Part shown: positions 12,467-25,358 of the stretch, piece after piece | Layout: every line of letters begins with the position of its first letter | Numbering within the stretch: position 1 is the first letter of the stretch | NCBI RefSeq assembly: GCF_937616625.2 | Contig: NC_065572.1 | Location: forward strand, 37,413,653 to 37,477,652 | Length of the DNA: 64,000 bases | Origin: Mercurialis annua | Taxonomy: Eukaryota; Streptophyta; Magnoliopsida; Malpighiales; Euphorbiaceae | Direction of reading: 5' to 3' | Translations under genes and position numbers: made by a program | Notes under the pieces: generated by a model | The model's database searches: none | Seen by the model: only the letters and a program-made list of their open reading frames with translations | What the model was told of the DNA's origin: nothing

Positions 12467-13853
12467 CCGTATCATCGAGTATTAATGCTTTACGATTGAA
12501 TACATGTATACATAATCATGGACTTAGGAATTATTATTGGGCATGTAATTTATAATTCCGAGTGCTTAATTTTTTTTCTTTTCCAAAACAAACAATCGCT
12601 ATTTAAGTGGTCCGCTCGTGACCCTCCAATCTATCCTAGGAATTTTTTTAATGTGATCATATAAGACAACATGTGATTCGCTTGTGCATTATATTGTCAT
12701 CAACGAAATATGCGGAAAAAGTGAAACCCGAAAAAAAAAACCCGAAAAAAATAATATTGGTATTCATAAAAATCAAAAATGCTGAAAAACGGGTTTTACA
12801 CCCAGAAAAAGTTTTTTGCTCGAAATTTTTTTTTTCCGTAAAAAACCAAAATGCAGAAAAAGGGGTTTTACACCCGGAAAAAAGTTTCCGACTCGAAAAA
12901 AAAAACCGTAAAAAAAACGTAAAAAACTAAAATAATTTTTTTTTAGGATCAGCAATCAGTTGAAGTTTTCGGAGGTTCTAGGATGATTCCTCGATACCTA
13001 AAGAAAGTAGATATTACATAGTAAATGATTAGAGAATCATTTCCGAGATATGTAATAGTTTGCTCATTCTTTTGTGGCTAAAGAATGAGACCTAGAAAGT
13101 CCAGGATCATACATGTGTGATTGCATGATTTATTTTAGCTTTAATATGTATGGGATGCATGCTAAAATGTGTTGTGTGTTTAGTGAGACCAGAATAACTT
13201 AAAACCCTAAGAAATCTTCCTAAAAGTTGAAAGATTAAGTTTATATTGATTAATCATTAAATTGTTTATCAATGGCTCTCCATTGGAGCAATAAACTAAC
13301 ACGCTTTGGGTTATCATCTTGTCGGCTATGGATACATAGGGGTGAGATGATATCGTCAAAAGATGTTGTTGAGTTTATTGTTAAGCATGAGATGTTACGG
13401 GTGTAGTCGATATAATATACGGCGAGAAAGGCAATAAGGCATACCTGAGTCGTATATTATTCAAATCGATACATCTTAGTTGATTCAATGGGTTAGACTT
13501 AACTAATGTGGAAACCTAAAAATAGCATTAAGTACTTGAGGGTGAAAGCATTAGGAGCCGGAATTGATTGAACCTCATATGAGATATGATGAATAAGTAG
13601 TTGCTCACTTATATATCATTTTGATCCCAAGAATAGCATTAAGTACTTGAGGGAAAGATAAATGAATATAACAAATCAATCACCCGCTTGAAATCTTTTC
13701 CAACGAAGATTTACGTTTCCTATTTTTGAAGTGTAGGATTCGAAAAAAAGATAGTGGGAGGCCATTGTCATAAAGACCAAATCTTTATGGTTAAATATAC
13801 AACACAATAATACTAATTAGAGATCTTTGCTATCCATAGGTTGATAAGATAAG
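12467..13853 (+). other. Untranslated leader of copia-1
   Basis: This 1.4-kb stretch lies between the primer site and the gag ATG and has no convincing gene. It holds an A-rich tandem duplication at 12776-12920. It also has repeated phrases around AGCATTAAGTACTTGAGGG at 13525 and 13634. A homologous leader lies at 30457-31548 in copia-2, which lacks about 340 bp present here. Confidence 0.7.
12776..12920 (+). repeat. A-rich tandem duplication in copia-1 leader
   Basis: Two adjacent copies of about 71 bp (near 12776-12846 and 12848-12920) share AAAATGC, then GGGGTTTTACACCC or a close variant, then CTCGAAA and CCGTAAAAAA. The region has long A runs. An 85-codon lysine-rich open frame crosses it, but it looks compositional. 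Confidence 0.7.
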
Positions 13854-16800
13854 ATGAAATCAAATCCGTTAAGTAGCATTCTCGAAAATAATCGATTTGT
13901 GGGTCCTAACTTTGTTGATTGGTTAAGAAATCTCAAAATAGTTCTTGCAAGTGAACACATAGCATATGTTCTTGAGGAAAATGCTCCAGGACCATTGCCG
14001 ATTGAGGCACCTCCTGAGGAACATGAGGCATTGCGCAAGTGGAAGTTAGATGGCGAACAAGCCAAGTGCTACATGTTAGCATATATGAATAACGAGTTGC
14101 AAAAGCAACACGAGAAATATCCGGGAGCCCGCGAAATATTGTTTCACTTACAAGAGTTGTATGGTGAATCAAGTCATTCTGCTAGGTATGAGATATGTAA
14201 GCAATTATTTTGAGCGAAGCTCTCCGAGGGAAAGGATATTGGAGAACATGTGAACATGATGATTCGATGTATCGAATGTCTAGAGGGTCTAGATTTCATC
14301 ATGGACTTCAATCTCCAAATGGATATGATCTTCCAATCCCTTCCGAATTCATATGGTAATTTCATCACAAATTACTATATGAATCGGATAGAATGTACAC
14401 TTGCCGAGTTATCAAACATGTTGATAACCGCTCAAAAGAACAATGTTAAGGGAAAAGAAGTTTCTCTTGTGGTTGCTTCTTCTAGTAAGACTAAGAAGAA
14501 GAAAACTAAGAAGAATATTTTGAAGGCCCAAAAGGCCATTGCGAAAAAGAAGGGCACCTCAAAGAACAAAGGAAAATGTTTCTTTTGCGAGGGTGAGGGT
14601 CATTGGAAACAAAATTCCCCCAAGTATAAGGAATTTAAGGGCAAGAACAAGAAGAATGAAAATACCGGTGAGGGTATGTCTATTTCTTGTTCTTTCAATT
14701 CCAATAACGATAGCTCGTCCAAAGCTTGGTTATTAAATACTGGAGCTAGTTCTCACATTTGTTCATCCTTACAGGATCTAGCAAATGAGAGGAAGTTGGA
14801 CAAGGATGAAGTGATCTTGAAGATTGGAAATAACGCAAGTGTTGCGGCTAAAGCTATTGGATCGTCTTCTAATTTGTTGTATAAGCATGTTTTGTATTTG
14901 AACAATGTTTTGTACTTACCAAACGCTTATAGAAATATCATGTCTATTTCTTGTATGACAAGATTAGCATATGATTTCTATTTACAAAGGATGTTTGTAA
15001 AATTATCTATAATACTGAAATCGTTAGTTATGGTTATGTACAAAATGGTCTTTATTGTATAAATGAAGATGTTCATAATACAAATAATGTTTTAGAAATA
15101 AATACCGTAAGTAATCAAACCTCGAAATAACTTTGGCACTTACAATTAGGACATATTGCGGAAGATAGACTTAACAAGTTGGATAAGATGGGAATATTGA
15201 GCAATCTTGATTTTGCATCAATTTTGACTTGTGAGTCGTGTCTTAAAGGCAAGATGACCCGATCACCCTTTCCTAGACAAAGTTGTAGAGCCAAAGATGT
15301 TTTGGAAATCATACATAGTGATGTATGTGGACCATTTAAAGAAATGGCACGAGGTGGTTATTTATACTTCATTACCTTCACCGATGATTTATCACGGTAT
15401 GGATATGTTGTTCTTATGAAGAACAAGAGTGAAGCTTTTGAAAAATTCAAAGATTTCAAAAATGAAGTAGAAAACCAAATTGAAAAAAGTATTAAAATCC
15501 TTCGATCTGATCGAGGAGGTGAATACTTGAGTACGGAATTTGGTACATTCTTAAAAGAATGCGGTATTATATCCCAACTGACTCCTCCAGGAACACCACA
15601 ATTGAATGGTGTATCAGAATGGAGGAATCGTACATTGTTTGACATGGTACGATCAATGATGAGCTATACTTATTTACCCATTTCATTATGGGGTCATGCA
15701 CTTCTTAGCGCAAATTATATTTTAAATTGAGTTCCAACTAAATCCACTCCACGAATACCGTATGAGATATGGTATGGTAAGGAACCAATTCTTAAACATA
15801 TTAAGATTTGGGGAGGTTCGACATATATTAAAAAGTTGATAACAGACAAGTTGGAATCGAGATCAATCGTGGGAAGGTTCGTTGGTTATCCTAAATATTA
15901 TTTTTATATTCCGTCCGAACAAACAACTAAGATTAGTCGGGATGCCCAATTTCTTGAAAAGGAGTTTATTCAAGAAGGGGGCAAAGGAAGAAATATAGAA
16001 TTAGATGAGGAATCATCTAAAGACCAACAAAATGATACAATGGAGATTGATCAAACCCATAGTGAACCAGAATTAGTAAAATCTACAAAAACATCTCGAA
16101 GATCAAGTAGAGTATCTCATCCACCAGAGAGATATGGTTTTCTTCATGATATACAAGAGTTGTTCATTCATGGAGAAAATGATCAAATAGTTGATCCCTC
16201 TACTTATGAGGAAGCTATATGTGATATAGATTCTTCAAGATGGCTTGAAGATATGAAATCCGAAATGGATTCCATGTACAGTAACCAAGTATGGGAGCTA
16301 GTTGATCCACCCAAAAGTATTATACAAATAGGGAACAAATGGATCTTCAAGTGTAAAATTGGTGCTGATGGAAAAGTGGAAACTTTTAAAGCTAGGCTTG
16401 TTGCGAAAGGGTTTCGCCAGAGGCAAGGAGTAGATTATGAAAAGACTTTCTCGCCGGTAGCTATGCTTAAGTCCATCCGAATTCTTCTTGCCATAGCTGC
16501 ACATTTAGATTATGAGGTTTGGCAAATGGATGTCAAGACCGCATTCCTTAATGGATATATTGAGGAGGAAATCTATATGGAACAACCTAAGGGTTTTTAA
16601 TACGAAGAAGGTTCCAAGGTGTGTAAGCTAAAACAATCCATATATGGATTGAAGCAAGCTTCGAGAAGTTGGAATCGTCGTTTTGATGAAGCTGTAAAGA
16701 GTTACGAGTTTATCAAAAACGAAGATGAACCATGTGTTTACAAGAAGGTTAGTGGGAGTGCAATTACTTTCCTAGTCTTGTACGTAGATGATATTTTACT

Positions 16801-17758
16801 AATAGGAAATGATGTCGGTATGTTAACCTCTGTAAAGCCTTGGTTGTCCAAAACTTTCTCCATGAAAGACCTTGGAGAAGCGACTTACATTCTCGGTATT
16901 AGACTCTATAGAGATAGATCTAAGAGAATGATTGGTCTCTCCCAAAGGCTCTACTTAGAAAAGATATTGAAAAAGTTCAATATGGAAAATTCTAAGAGAG
17001 AATTGATTCCTGTTAGGCATGGAATTCACCTTTCAAAGGAAATGTCTCCAAAGACTTCTGAAGAAAGAGTTGAAATGGCAAAGATACCATATGCTTTGAC
17101 AATTGGTAGTCTTATGTACGCTATGTTGTGTACGAGGCCAGATATTTCCTATGAAGTTAGTTTGACTAGCAGATATCAATCCAATCCAGGTTCAGAGCAC
17201 TGGATGATGGTTAAGAATATCTTTAAGTGCTTGAGAAGAACTAAAGATATGGTCTTAACATATGGAGGAGGTGATCTTAAAATAGACGGCTTTACATATT
17301 CTGATTTTCAATCAGATATAGACGATCGTAAGTCTATATCTGGATTCATATTCACGTGTAATGGAGGAGCAGTGAGTTGGAAGAGTTCCAAACAAGAAAC
17401 CACTGCAGATTCCGCTACAGAAGCCGAGTATATTACGGCATCAGATGCTGCAAAGGAAGCTGTTTGGATTAAGAAGTTTGTTTCTGAACTTGGTGTGGTT
17501 CCTACCATTGAGTCCGCAGTTCCTCTTTTTTGGGACAACAATGGTGCTATTGCCCAGGCAAAGGAACCCCGGTCTCACCAAAAATCCAAACACATAGAAA
17601 GGCGATATCATATTATTCGAGAAATCGTTGGAAAAGGAGAAGTGTCTCTCCAAAGGATAGCATCAGCCGATAACACGGGTGATCTACTAACAAAGCCCAA
17701 GACCCAGAGTCAATTAGATTTACATCTTGAGAAGATGTGGCTTAGATATAGTAGCTAA
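13854..17758 (+). pseudogene. Copia-1 gag-pol polyprotein, inactivated
   Basis: From the ATG at 13854 the frame encodes a copia Gag-Pol. The capsid region is followed by a CCHC zinc knuckle from 14577 (CFFCEGEGHW) whose last Cys is Ser. The protease reads LNTGAS instead of LDTGAS, losing the catalytic Asp (14736-14738). Integrase keeps Asp (15320), Asp (15509) and Glu (15617) with DD35E spacing. RT keeps YVDD (16781-16792). RNase H with its TEAEY motif and the QSKHIE region follow. Lesions are TGA at 14211, a one-base deletion near 14975 (seen against copia-2), TAA near 15127, TGA at 15728 and TAA at 16598. An in-frame 12-base gap lies near 15896. Downstream pieces remain open, so decay is moderate. 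Confidence 0.95.
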
Positions 17759-17769
17759 TGGCACTAGTG

Positions 17770-17781
17770 AAAGTGGGAGAT
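17770..17781 (+). other. Polypurine tract, copia-1
   Basis: AAAGTGGGAGAT lies directly before the 3' LTR TG, about 12 bp after the polyprotein stop. Confidence 0.8.
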
Positions 17782-19741
17782 TGTTAGTAGTATGTTTTAT
17801 TCTTGTATAAACAAATCCTATTGGCAATGATATATATGTTTTATTTGAACTAAGTATTTCATCAACTAAGTGTTTATTTATTACATATTGTCCTTATAAC
17901 ATTTTGATAGAATTTATTCTTAAGGTGTTAAGAATATGAGTGATAGATTCTATTATACAAGTGATCTAAATAACCGTTCACGGTCGATGGGGTCCTATGA
18001 ATAAGGGCATCGCATTATCCCGGAAAGATTGTCACCTTTGTTTATTCTCCTGATTAGTAAAGAGTTACTAATTAAAGGAAGTAGTGAGTCTCATACTACT
18101 TGATGGGGATCGGAATAAACATGTGGACACTCAAGGTGTTGAGTGAGTCGAACAAGTGACGTTAGATGACTTATACATGGTAATTCATCAAAGTCAATTT
18201 AATGTCATCTAGTTCATAATTGTACATATGTCCTTTGACTTGCGGTGGCACTATCTTGTATACAGGTGATTAGAGTTTGATACTCTTTAACCCTAGATCA
18301 TTCATGAGCTAGGGCCGCGGGATGTGTTGGCTCTAATTAGTTGTATATGGAGATATGGGTTTAACCTAGAAAGGATTCATCACTCTAGATGAACGGAGAC
18401 AAGATTCTATGCTATCTCGAATTGTTCTTGATAGATGATAAAACCTGCGCAGGTGTATATGACTTACTTAGAAAGTTGTTTCTAGTGGAAGTCATATTTA
18501 TCAAGAATTAGAACTGATAGATGAGGTCATATGATCAAGACAAACAGTGTTTGACTTAACCGTGACACTAGTCGAGATCGGAATCTTATATGAAGGGAAT
18601 TTTGAGTGTACGGTAATTATGAACATTGGTTCATAAAGAATGCATCGAAACATTCATCTCTATTTGGGGGTCGTGATATGTTGCTAGACGTCACTCTCGA
18701 TCTACGAGAATTAATAATTAAATGGGATTTAATTATTTAAAATAAGAAAGGTGTTTCTTATGACTCTCGTTGCAATTTAGATGTGAACCTAGTTAGTCAC
18801 ACACAATAGAGTGTGCAACTGATTGAGTTTACGAAAGATCGATTTCATATAGATACTAGCATATCTCGGAAAATTAATCTAAGATGAAAAACAAGTACAA
18901 ATTAGGGACTAATTTGTAAGAGTTATAAATTAGTAGGAACCTAATTGTACTATGTCCATGTTAATTCAGGACTAATTTATAACAGTTATAAATTAGTAGG
19001 AACTTAATTATATTTTAACCAAGTTTTATGATTAAAAGGCTTAAGTAATTAATTAGTGTAATTAATGTTACTTAAATCATTAATCATAAGCTAATGGAAT
19101 GATGATGTCATGGTGATGATGTAATGAGATAAGCTTATGTCATATATGTGATATCATATGATGACATCACCGATGTGATGTCACCACATGAAAGGTGTCA
19201 TGTGGTGGTAACACCTTTGCTTGGTGTGTGACACCTAGCATGCCAGGTGTTGCATTCTTAAGACATGCTCTAGCCTATAAATAGAGCTTGTCCTTGCTCA
19301 TTTCATTACACTACACAACAGACATCTCATTACAAAGTTGTAGAGAGATAAAGCACTTGAAGGAGTTCAAGGATTCATCAATCACGGAAAAAACTTGGCA
19401 ACGTTTTTCATACATCCGAGCAAGGTCGTGATCACGGTGAGAGGTTGAGCTTAGGGATGCTCGGCAAGAGGAACTCTTGCAGAATTACTTCAAGGCGATA
19501 ATTCAATCAGACGCATACTCGTGTGGACGAGCTTGAGGTCGTCGTACTTTCAGAACTACAAGAATCGTTGGAGAATCGACATAGGTATTCTTTTTACGAT
19601 TCCTAGATGCGTGCTTTAATTACTAAATGATACGACGATCCATTTGTTGTTGATATGATAAACTTTAAGATTCGGATTGTTGGAATTTGGATTTTGAATT
19701 GAAATATATGATCCGGACCCACGCGTCCCGCTGTGCCAACA
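17782..19741 (+). repeat. 3' LTR of copia-1
   Basis: It begins TGTTAGTAG, ends GTGCCAACA and is followed by ATATA. Against the 5' LTR it lacks about 20 bp near the start and about 14 bp in the TGATGTCA cluster, leaving three intact octamers. The TATA box is at 19276. The clear similarity to the 5' LTR implies a relatively recent insertion; I did not count differences. Confidence 0.96.
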
Positions 19742-21255
19742 ATATATCCTGTATTAGTAGCCTTCGTTTTACCGTTTTCAAGTTATTTTCGGTTTTGACT
19801 CTTAAATGATACCTTCGTTTTTTAATCCGTTCGTAGCCGTTTGGAGATCGAATTCAACTCCGTCTCGATCCTGTGGAAGTAGACTCGAGCCTCTACAACT
19901 CCATTATCTCGGGTTTTGAAGTGGTACGTTAATCTATTCGCTAGAGTCGCCGCCGTTTCACCGCTTTATATGTTTATAACTTGTGATGTGATATTTGTGT
20001 TGCTGCCGAAATATTAAGGATCTTAAGCTTGATTCTGTTACTTCTAAATGATTATGAATCTCTTGTATTCGAGTTTCGATTTGTTTAAGCTCTTAGGATG
20101 ACATTCGTCTCTCATTTGTGTTCTTTGTTGCTTGTTGGAATCGGTTTCTGTGTTCTTGAAAAATTTGATATTGATTTCATTGTTCTGGATTCTTTTTCCA
20201 AACTTGATTAAGTTATGGATTCATTAATGTTAGGATAAAAGTTAGTAAAAGAAAAGTTGAGATGCTTTTGAACTGTTTTAAGCTATTATGGATTAATGCT
20301 AGTCCTACGCGGTGTCTAGTATTCTTAGAGTTAGGGGTTGGAGCGCTTTTAACGTATGATTTATTTTTAGACTCTTCAACTACTCGCGCTCCGGAGTTGA
20401 ACCAGGGTTAGCTGTTTGCCGAAGTTTCACGTGGATAAGCAAGCAGTGAGTTTGTAGTGCTATTTATCGCTTTATTATGTACCGCAATTTATTTTAGTAT
20501 TATAAATGCTTTTGAACTGTTTTAAGCTATTATGGATCTGGATTTAAACGAGCTACTCGATAGGCTTGTATCGAGACTGTTTGCACCGGCAAGTACTCTG
20601 TGATCGGCAGACTAATGTCTTACTTACGCTGGTATATGACGAGGATATGTTCCCGTCCACTCTGGGTTTATCAGTATGTTATGTCATACTTACGCTGGGA
20701 TCATTTCAATAATGTTTTCCATAATCATACTATATTAGTATAAAATTTTTTGATTTAAGGGTTTTAAACTTAATAAATGAATAGTATTGCGAACTCATCT
20801 CAGTATATCTGACCCCGTTGTTTTCCCAAATTATCCAGGTTTATAATTTGAAAGCTGGTCCACACTCCGATTATTTTGATTCCTCGGTGGTTTTATATTA
20901 ATTTAACTAGTTACTGTCTTCGAACTCTTAGACGGTAGTAGAACTAGTCTATATATTACATTTGTTATTGCACTTTGGGTTTGTCAATTTGATCGATTAT
21001 TTATTATTGGCATGTTTACTCTGAATTATTTTATTATTATTTTTAAGGCATGCTGTTAAGAATTTTGGGTATTTAATTTCATTATATTAGAACTGTAATA
21101 TAAATTTCTAGACTTAGGTTGGAGTCTCGGTTGCCCCCGAGCAGTTTGTGCGGGTTAATGTGTTTGATTAATTTCCGCAAGGCTTGCTACGGGTTTTGGT
21201 AAGACCATACCCATACCCTAGCGCCGGTCACGATTCATGAAATTGGGTCGTGAGA
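19742..21255 (+). mobile_element. 5'-truncated gypsy-type LTR (family G1b)
   Basis: It aligns with the reverse complement of 51356-55669. Shared blocks include CCGTTTTACCGTTTTCAAGT near 19769, the GTAGACTCGAG region near 19878, the TACTTACGCTGG repeats at 20629 and 20689, CTCAGTATATCTGACCCCGT near 20799, and the end block GCGCCGGTCACGATTCATGA at 21219. Judged from that copy, about 0.7 kb of the LTR start is missing. The expected terminal CA reads GA (21254-21255), and satellite resumes with GTTTC. The fragment is non-coding. Confidence 0.85.
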
Positions 21256-24200
21256 GTTTCGTAACGTTTGTAAACGTTTGGCTTAAATCGCTAAAATAGG
21301 GAAACGTTTGGATTTGTTTCGTATTTTTTGTAAACATTTGGCTTATATCGCTAAAAAGGTGAAATATTTGGATTTGTTTAGTAACATTTGTAAACGTTCG
21401 GATTCAATCACTGAAAAGGTGAAAAGTTTGGATTTGTTTCATAGCGTTTGTAAACTTTTGGCTTAAATTTCTAAAAAGGTGAAACGTTTGGCTTTTTTTC
21501 TTAACGTTTGTAAATGTTTGGCTTAAATTGGTAAAAAGGAGAAACGTTTGGTTTTGTTTCGTAACATTTGTAATCGTTTGGCTTAAATCGCTAAAAAGGT
21601 GAAACGTTTGGTTTTGTTTCGTAACGTTTTAAACGTTTGGTTTTGTTTCGTAATATTTGTAAAAGTTTGGCTTAAACTGCTAAAAAGGTCAAACGTTTGG
21701 ATTGGTTTCGAAACGTTTGGATTGGTTTCGAAACGTTTGGCTTAAATCGCTAAAATGAGGAAACGTTTGGATTTGTTTCGTAAATTTTGTAAACGTTTTG
21801 CTTAAATAGCTAAAAAGGTGAAACGCTTGGATTTGATTTGTTTCGTAATTTGTTTCGTAACATTTGTAAACCTTTGGCTTAAATCGCTAAAAAGGTGAAA
21901 CGTTTGGATTTGTTTCGTAACGTTTGTAAACGTTTAACTTAAATCGCAAGAAAGGTGAAACATTTAGTTTTGTTTCGTAACGTTTGTAAACGTTTGGCTT
22001 AAATCGCTAAAATGGGGAAACGTTTGGATTTGTTTCATAAAGTTTTAAACGCTTGGATTTCTTTCGAAACGTTTGGATTTGTTTCGTAATGTTTGTAAAC
22101 GTTTGGCTTAAATTGCTAAAAAGGTGAAACGCTTGGCTTTGTTTCGTAACGTTTGTAAACATTTGGCTTAAATCTCTAAAAAGGGAAAACGTTTGGTTTT
22201 GTTTCAAAATCTTTGTAAACGTTTGGCTTAAATCGCTAGAAAGATGAAATATTTGGATTTATTTTGTAACGTTTGTAAATGATTGGCTTAAATTGCCAAA
22301 ATGGGGAAATGTTTTGATTTGTTTCGTAACGTTTGTAAACTTTTGGATTAAATCGCTAAAATGGAAAAACATTTGGATTCGTTTCGTAACGTTTGTAAAC
22401 TTTTGGCTTAAATCGCTAAAAAGGTGAAACGTTTCGATTTGTTAATTAACGTTTCACATTTTTAGCAGTTTAAGCCGAATGTTTACAAACGTTACGAAAC
22501 AAATCCAAGTGTTTCCCCTTTTTAGCAATTTAAGCCAAATGTTCAAACATTTCGAAATAAATCCAAGCGTTTCACCTTTTTAGCAATTTAAGCCAAACGT
22601 TTACAAACATTACGAAACAAGTCCAAACGTTTCACATTTTTAGCGATTTAAGCCAAACGTTTACAAAGGTTACGAAACAAAGCCAAGTGTTTCGCCTTTT
22701 TTAGCAATTTAGGACAAACACTTGGAAACGTTTGGCTTAAATCGCTAAAAAGGTGAAACACTTGGATTTGTTTCATAATGTTTGAACATTTGGCTTAAAT
22801 TGCTAAAAAGGTGAAACGCTTGGATTTATTTCGAAATGTTTGTAAACGTTCGGCTTAAATCTCTAAAAAGGTGAAACGTTTGGATTGGTTTCTTAACGTT
22901 TTAAAACATTTGGCTTTGTTTTGTAATGTTTGTAAACGTTTTGCTTAAATTGGTTAAAAGGTGAAACATTTGGATTTGTTTCGTAACGTTTGTAAATGTT
23001 TGGATTTGTTTCGTAATGTTTGTAAACGTTTGGCTTAAATTGCTAAAAAAGTGAAACGCTTGGATTTTTTCGTAATGCTTGTAAACATTTGGCTTAATTC
23101 GCTCAAATAGATGAAACTTTTGGATTTTTTCGTAATCTTTATAAACATCTGGCTTAAATTACAAAAAATATGAAACGTTTGGATTTGTTTCGTCACATTT
23201 TGTAAACGTTTTGTTTCGTAGCGTTAGTAAACGCTTGGATTTGTTTCCTAACATTCGTAACGTTTGTAAACATTACAAAACAAATCCAAACGTTTCCCCT
23301 TTTTAGCTATTTAAGCCAAACGTTTACAAACGTTACGAAACAAATCCAAACGTTGCACATTTTCAGCGATTGGATGTTTACAAACATTATGAAACAAATC
23401 CAAACGTTTCCCCTTAATAGTGATATAAGCCAAACATTTAGAAATGTTACAAAACAAATCCAAACGTTTCACCTTTTTAGCCATTTAAGCCAACCGTTTA
23501 CAAACGTTACAAAACAAAACCAAATGTTTCATCTTTTTAGCAATTTTAGCCAAACGTTTTACAAACGTTACGAAACAAATCAAAACGTTTCACCTTTTTA
23601 GCGATTTCAGTCAAACATGAACAAACGTTACGAAACAAATCCAAATGTTTCCCCTTTTTAGCGATTTAGGCCAAACATTTAGAAACGTACCAAACAAATC
23701 CAAGCGTTTCACCTTTTTAAGCCAAATGTTTATAAACGTTACGAAACAAATCTAAATGTATTACCTTTTTAGCAATTTAAGCAAACTGTTATGAAACAAA
23801 TCCAAATGTTTTCCATTTTTAGCGATTTAAGCCAAACGTTTACAAACGTTACAAAACAAAACCTAATGTTTAACATTTTTAGCGATTTAAGCCAAACGTT
23901 TACAAACATTACGAAACAAATCCAAGCGTTTCACCTTTTTAGCAATTTAAACAAAACGTTTACAAACGTTACGATACAAATCCAAACGTTTCACCTTTTT
24001 AGCAATTTAAGACAAAAGTTTACAAACGTTACGAAAAAAATCCAAACGTTTTCCCTTTTTAGCGATTTAAGCCAAATCTTTATAAATGTTACAAGACAAA
24101 TCCAAGTGTTTCACCTTTTTAAGCCAAATGTTTACAAACGTTACGAAACAAATCCAAACGTTTCGCCTTTTTAGCAATTTAAATCAAACGTTTACAAACG

Positions 24201-25104
24201 TTATGAAACAAATCCAAACGTTTCACCTTTTTAGCGATTTAAGCCAAACGTTTACAGACGTTACAAAACAAGTCCAAACGTTTAAAACGTTACGAAAAAA
24301 TTTAAACGTTTCATATTTTTATCAATTTAAGCCAAACCTTTACAAACGTTTCCCTTTTTTAGCAATTTAAGCCAAACGTTTCCAAATGTTACAAAACAAA
24401 ACCAAACGTTTAAAACGTTACGAAAGAAAACCAAATGTTTCACCTTTTTGGCAATTTAAGCCAAATGTTTACAAACGTTACGAAACAAATCCAAATGTTT
24501 CACCTTTTAGCGAACTAAACCAAACTCTTACAAAAATTATAAAACAAATCCAAAAGTCGAAAACGTTACGAAATAAATCCAAAAATTTCACCTTTTAGCG
24601 AATTAAGTCAAACTCTTACAAAAATTACGAAACAAATCCAAACGTTTAAAAATTAATGAAACAAATCAAAGCGTTTCACCTTTTTAGAAATTTAATCTGA
24701 ACGTTAACAAATGTTACGAAACAAATCCAAACGTTTCACGTTATTAGCTATATAAGCCTAACGTTTACAAACGTTTTGAAACAAATCCAAACGTTTCCCC
24801 ATTTTAGCGATTTAAGCCAAACGTTGACAAAGGTTATGAAACAAAACAAAACTTTTAACCTTTTTAGAGATTTACGCCAAACGTTTACAAACATTGCGAA
24901 ACAAAACCAAACGTTTCATATTTTTAGGTATTTAAGCCAAACGTTTACAAACGTTTCAAAACAAAACCAAGTGTTTCAACTTTTTAGCGATTTAAGCGAA
25001 ACGTTTACAAACATTACAAAACAAATCCAAACGTTTCACCTTTTTAGCAATTTAAGCCAAATGTTTACAAACGTTGCGAAACATATACATACATTCAACA
25101 TATT

Positions 25105-25206
25105 TTTTTCTGATTTCCGCCCTTTTTCCTATTTTATTCATGTCGATTAAAACCTGTAAAATACTAGTTAAACTTCACATTCAAACACAATTTCCGGAAA
25201 AAAGAA
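25105..25206. repeat. Non-satellite spacer, copy 1
   Basis: About 100 bp unlike the monomer, with landmarks CTGATTTCC, CGATTAAAACCTGTAAAAT and AATTTCCGGAAAAAA, sits between monomers. A second copy starts about 250 bp later. Confidence 0.85.
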
Positions 25207-25358
25207 CGTTATGAAACAAATTCAAGCGTTTCACCTTTTAAGCGATTTAAGCCAAATGTTTACAAACGTTACGAAACAAATCCAAACGTTTCACCTTTTT
25301 AACAATTTAAGCCAAATGTTTACAAACGTTAATAAAAAATCCAAACGTTCGGCATAAA

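Larger units (their letters stand above)
10457..19741 (+). mobile_element. Full-length Ty1/copia retrotransposon, copia-1
   Basis: The element is 9285 bp, bounded by LTRs 10457-12451 and 17782-19741 with TG...CA ends. It is flanked by a perfect 5-bp target duplication, ATATA (10452-10456 and 19742-19746). A primer binding site, a decayed gag-pol and a polypurine tract lie in the expected order. Domain order gag-protease-integrase-RT-RNase H defines copia. The lineage is probably within the Tork/Angela/TAR group (inference from remembered motifs, not tested). Its left flank is satellite and its right flank is a G1b LTR remnant, so it landed at or near that junction. It cannot encode its own proteins. 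Confidence 0.96.

Noticed and set aside
12673..12955. Lysine-rich (plus) and phenylalanine-rich (minus) frames in the copia-1 leader
   Set aside because: They reflect the A-rich duplication only and are absent from copia-2.
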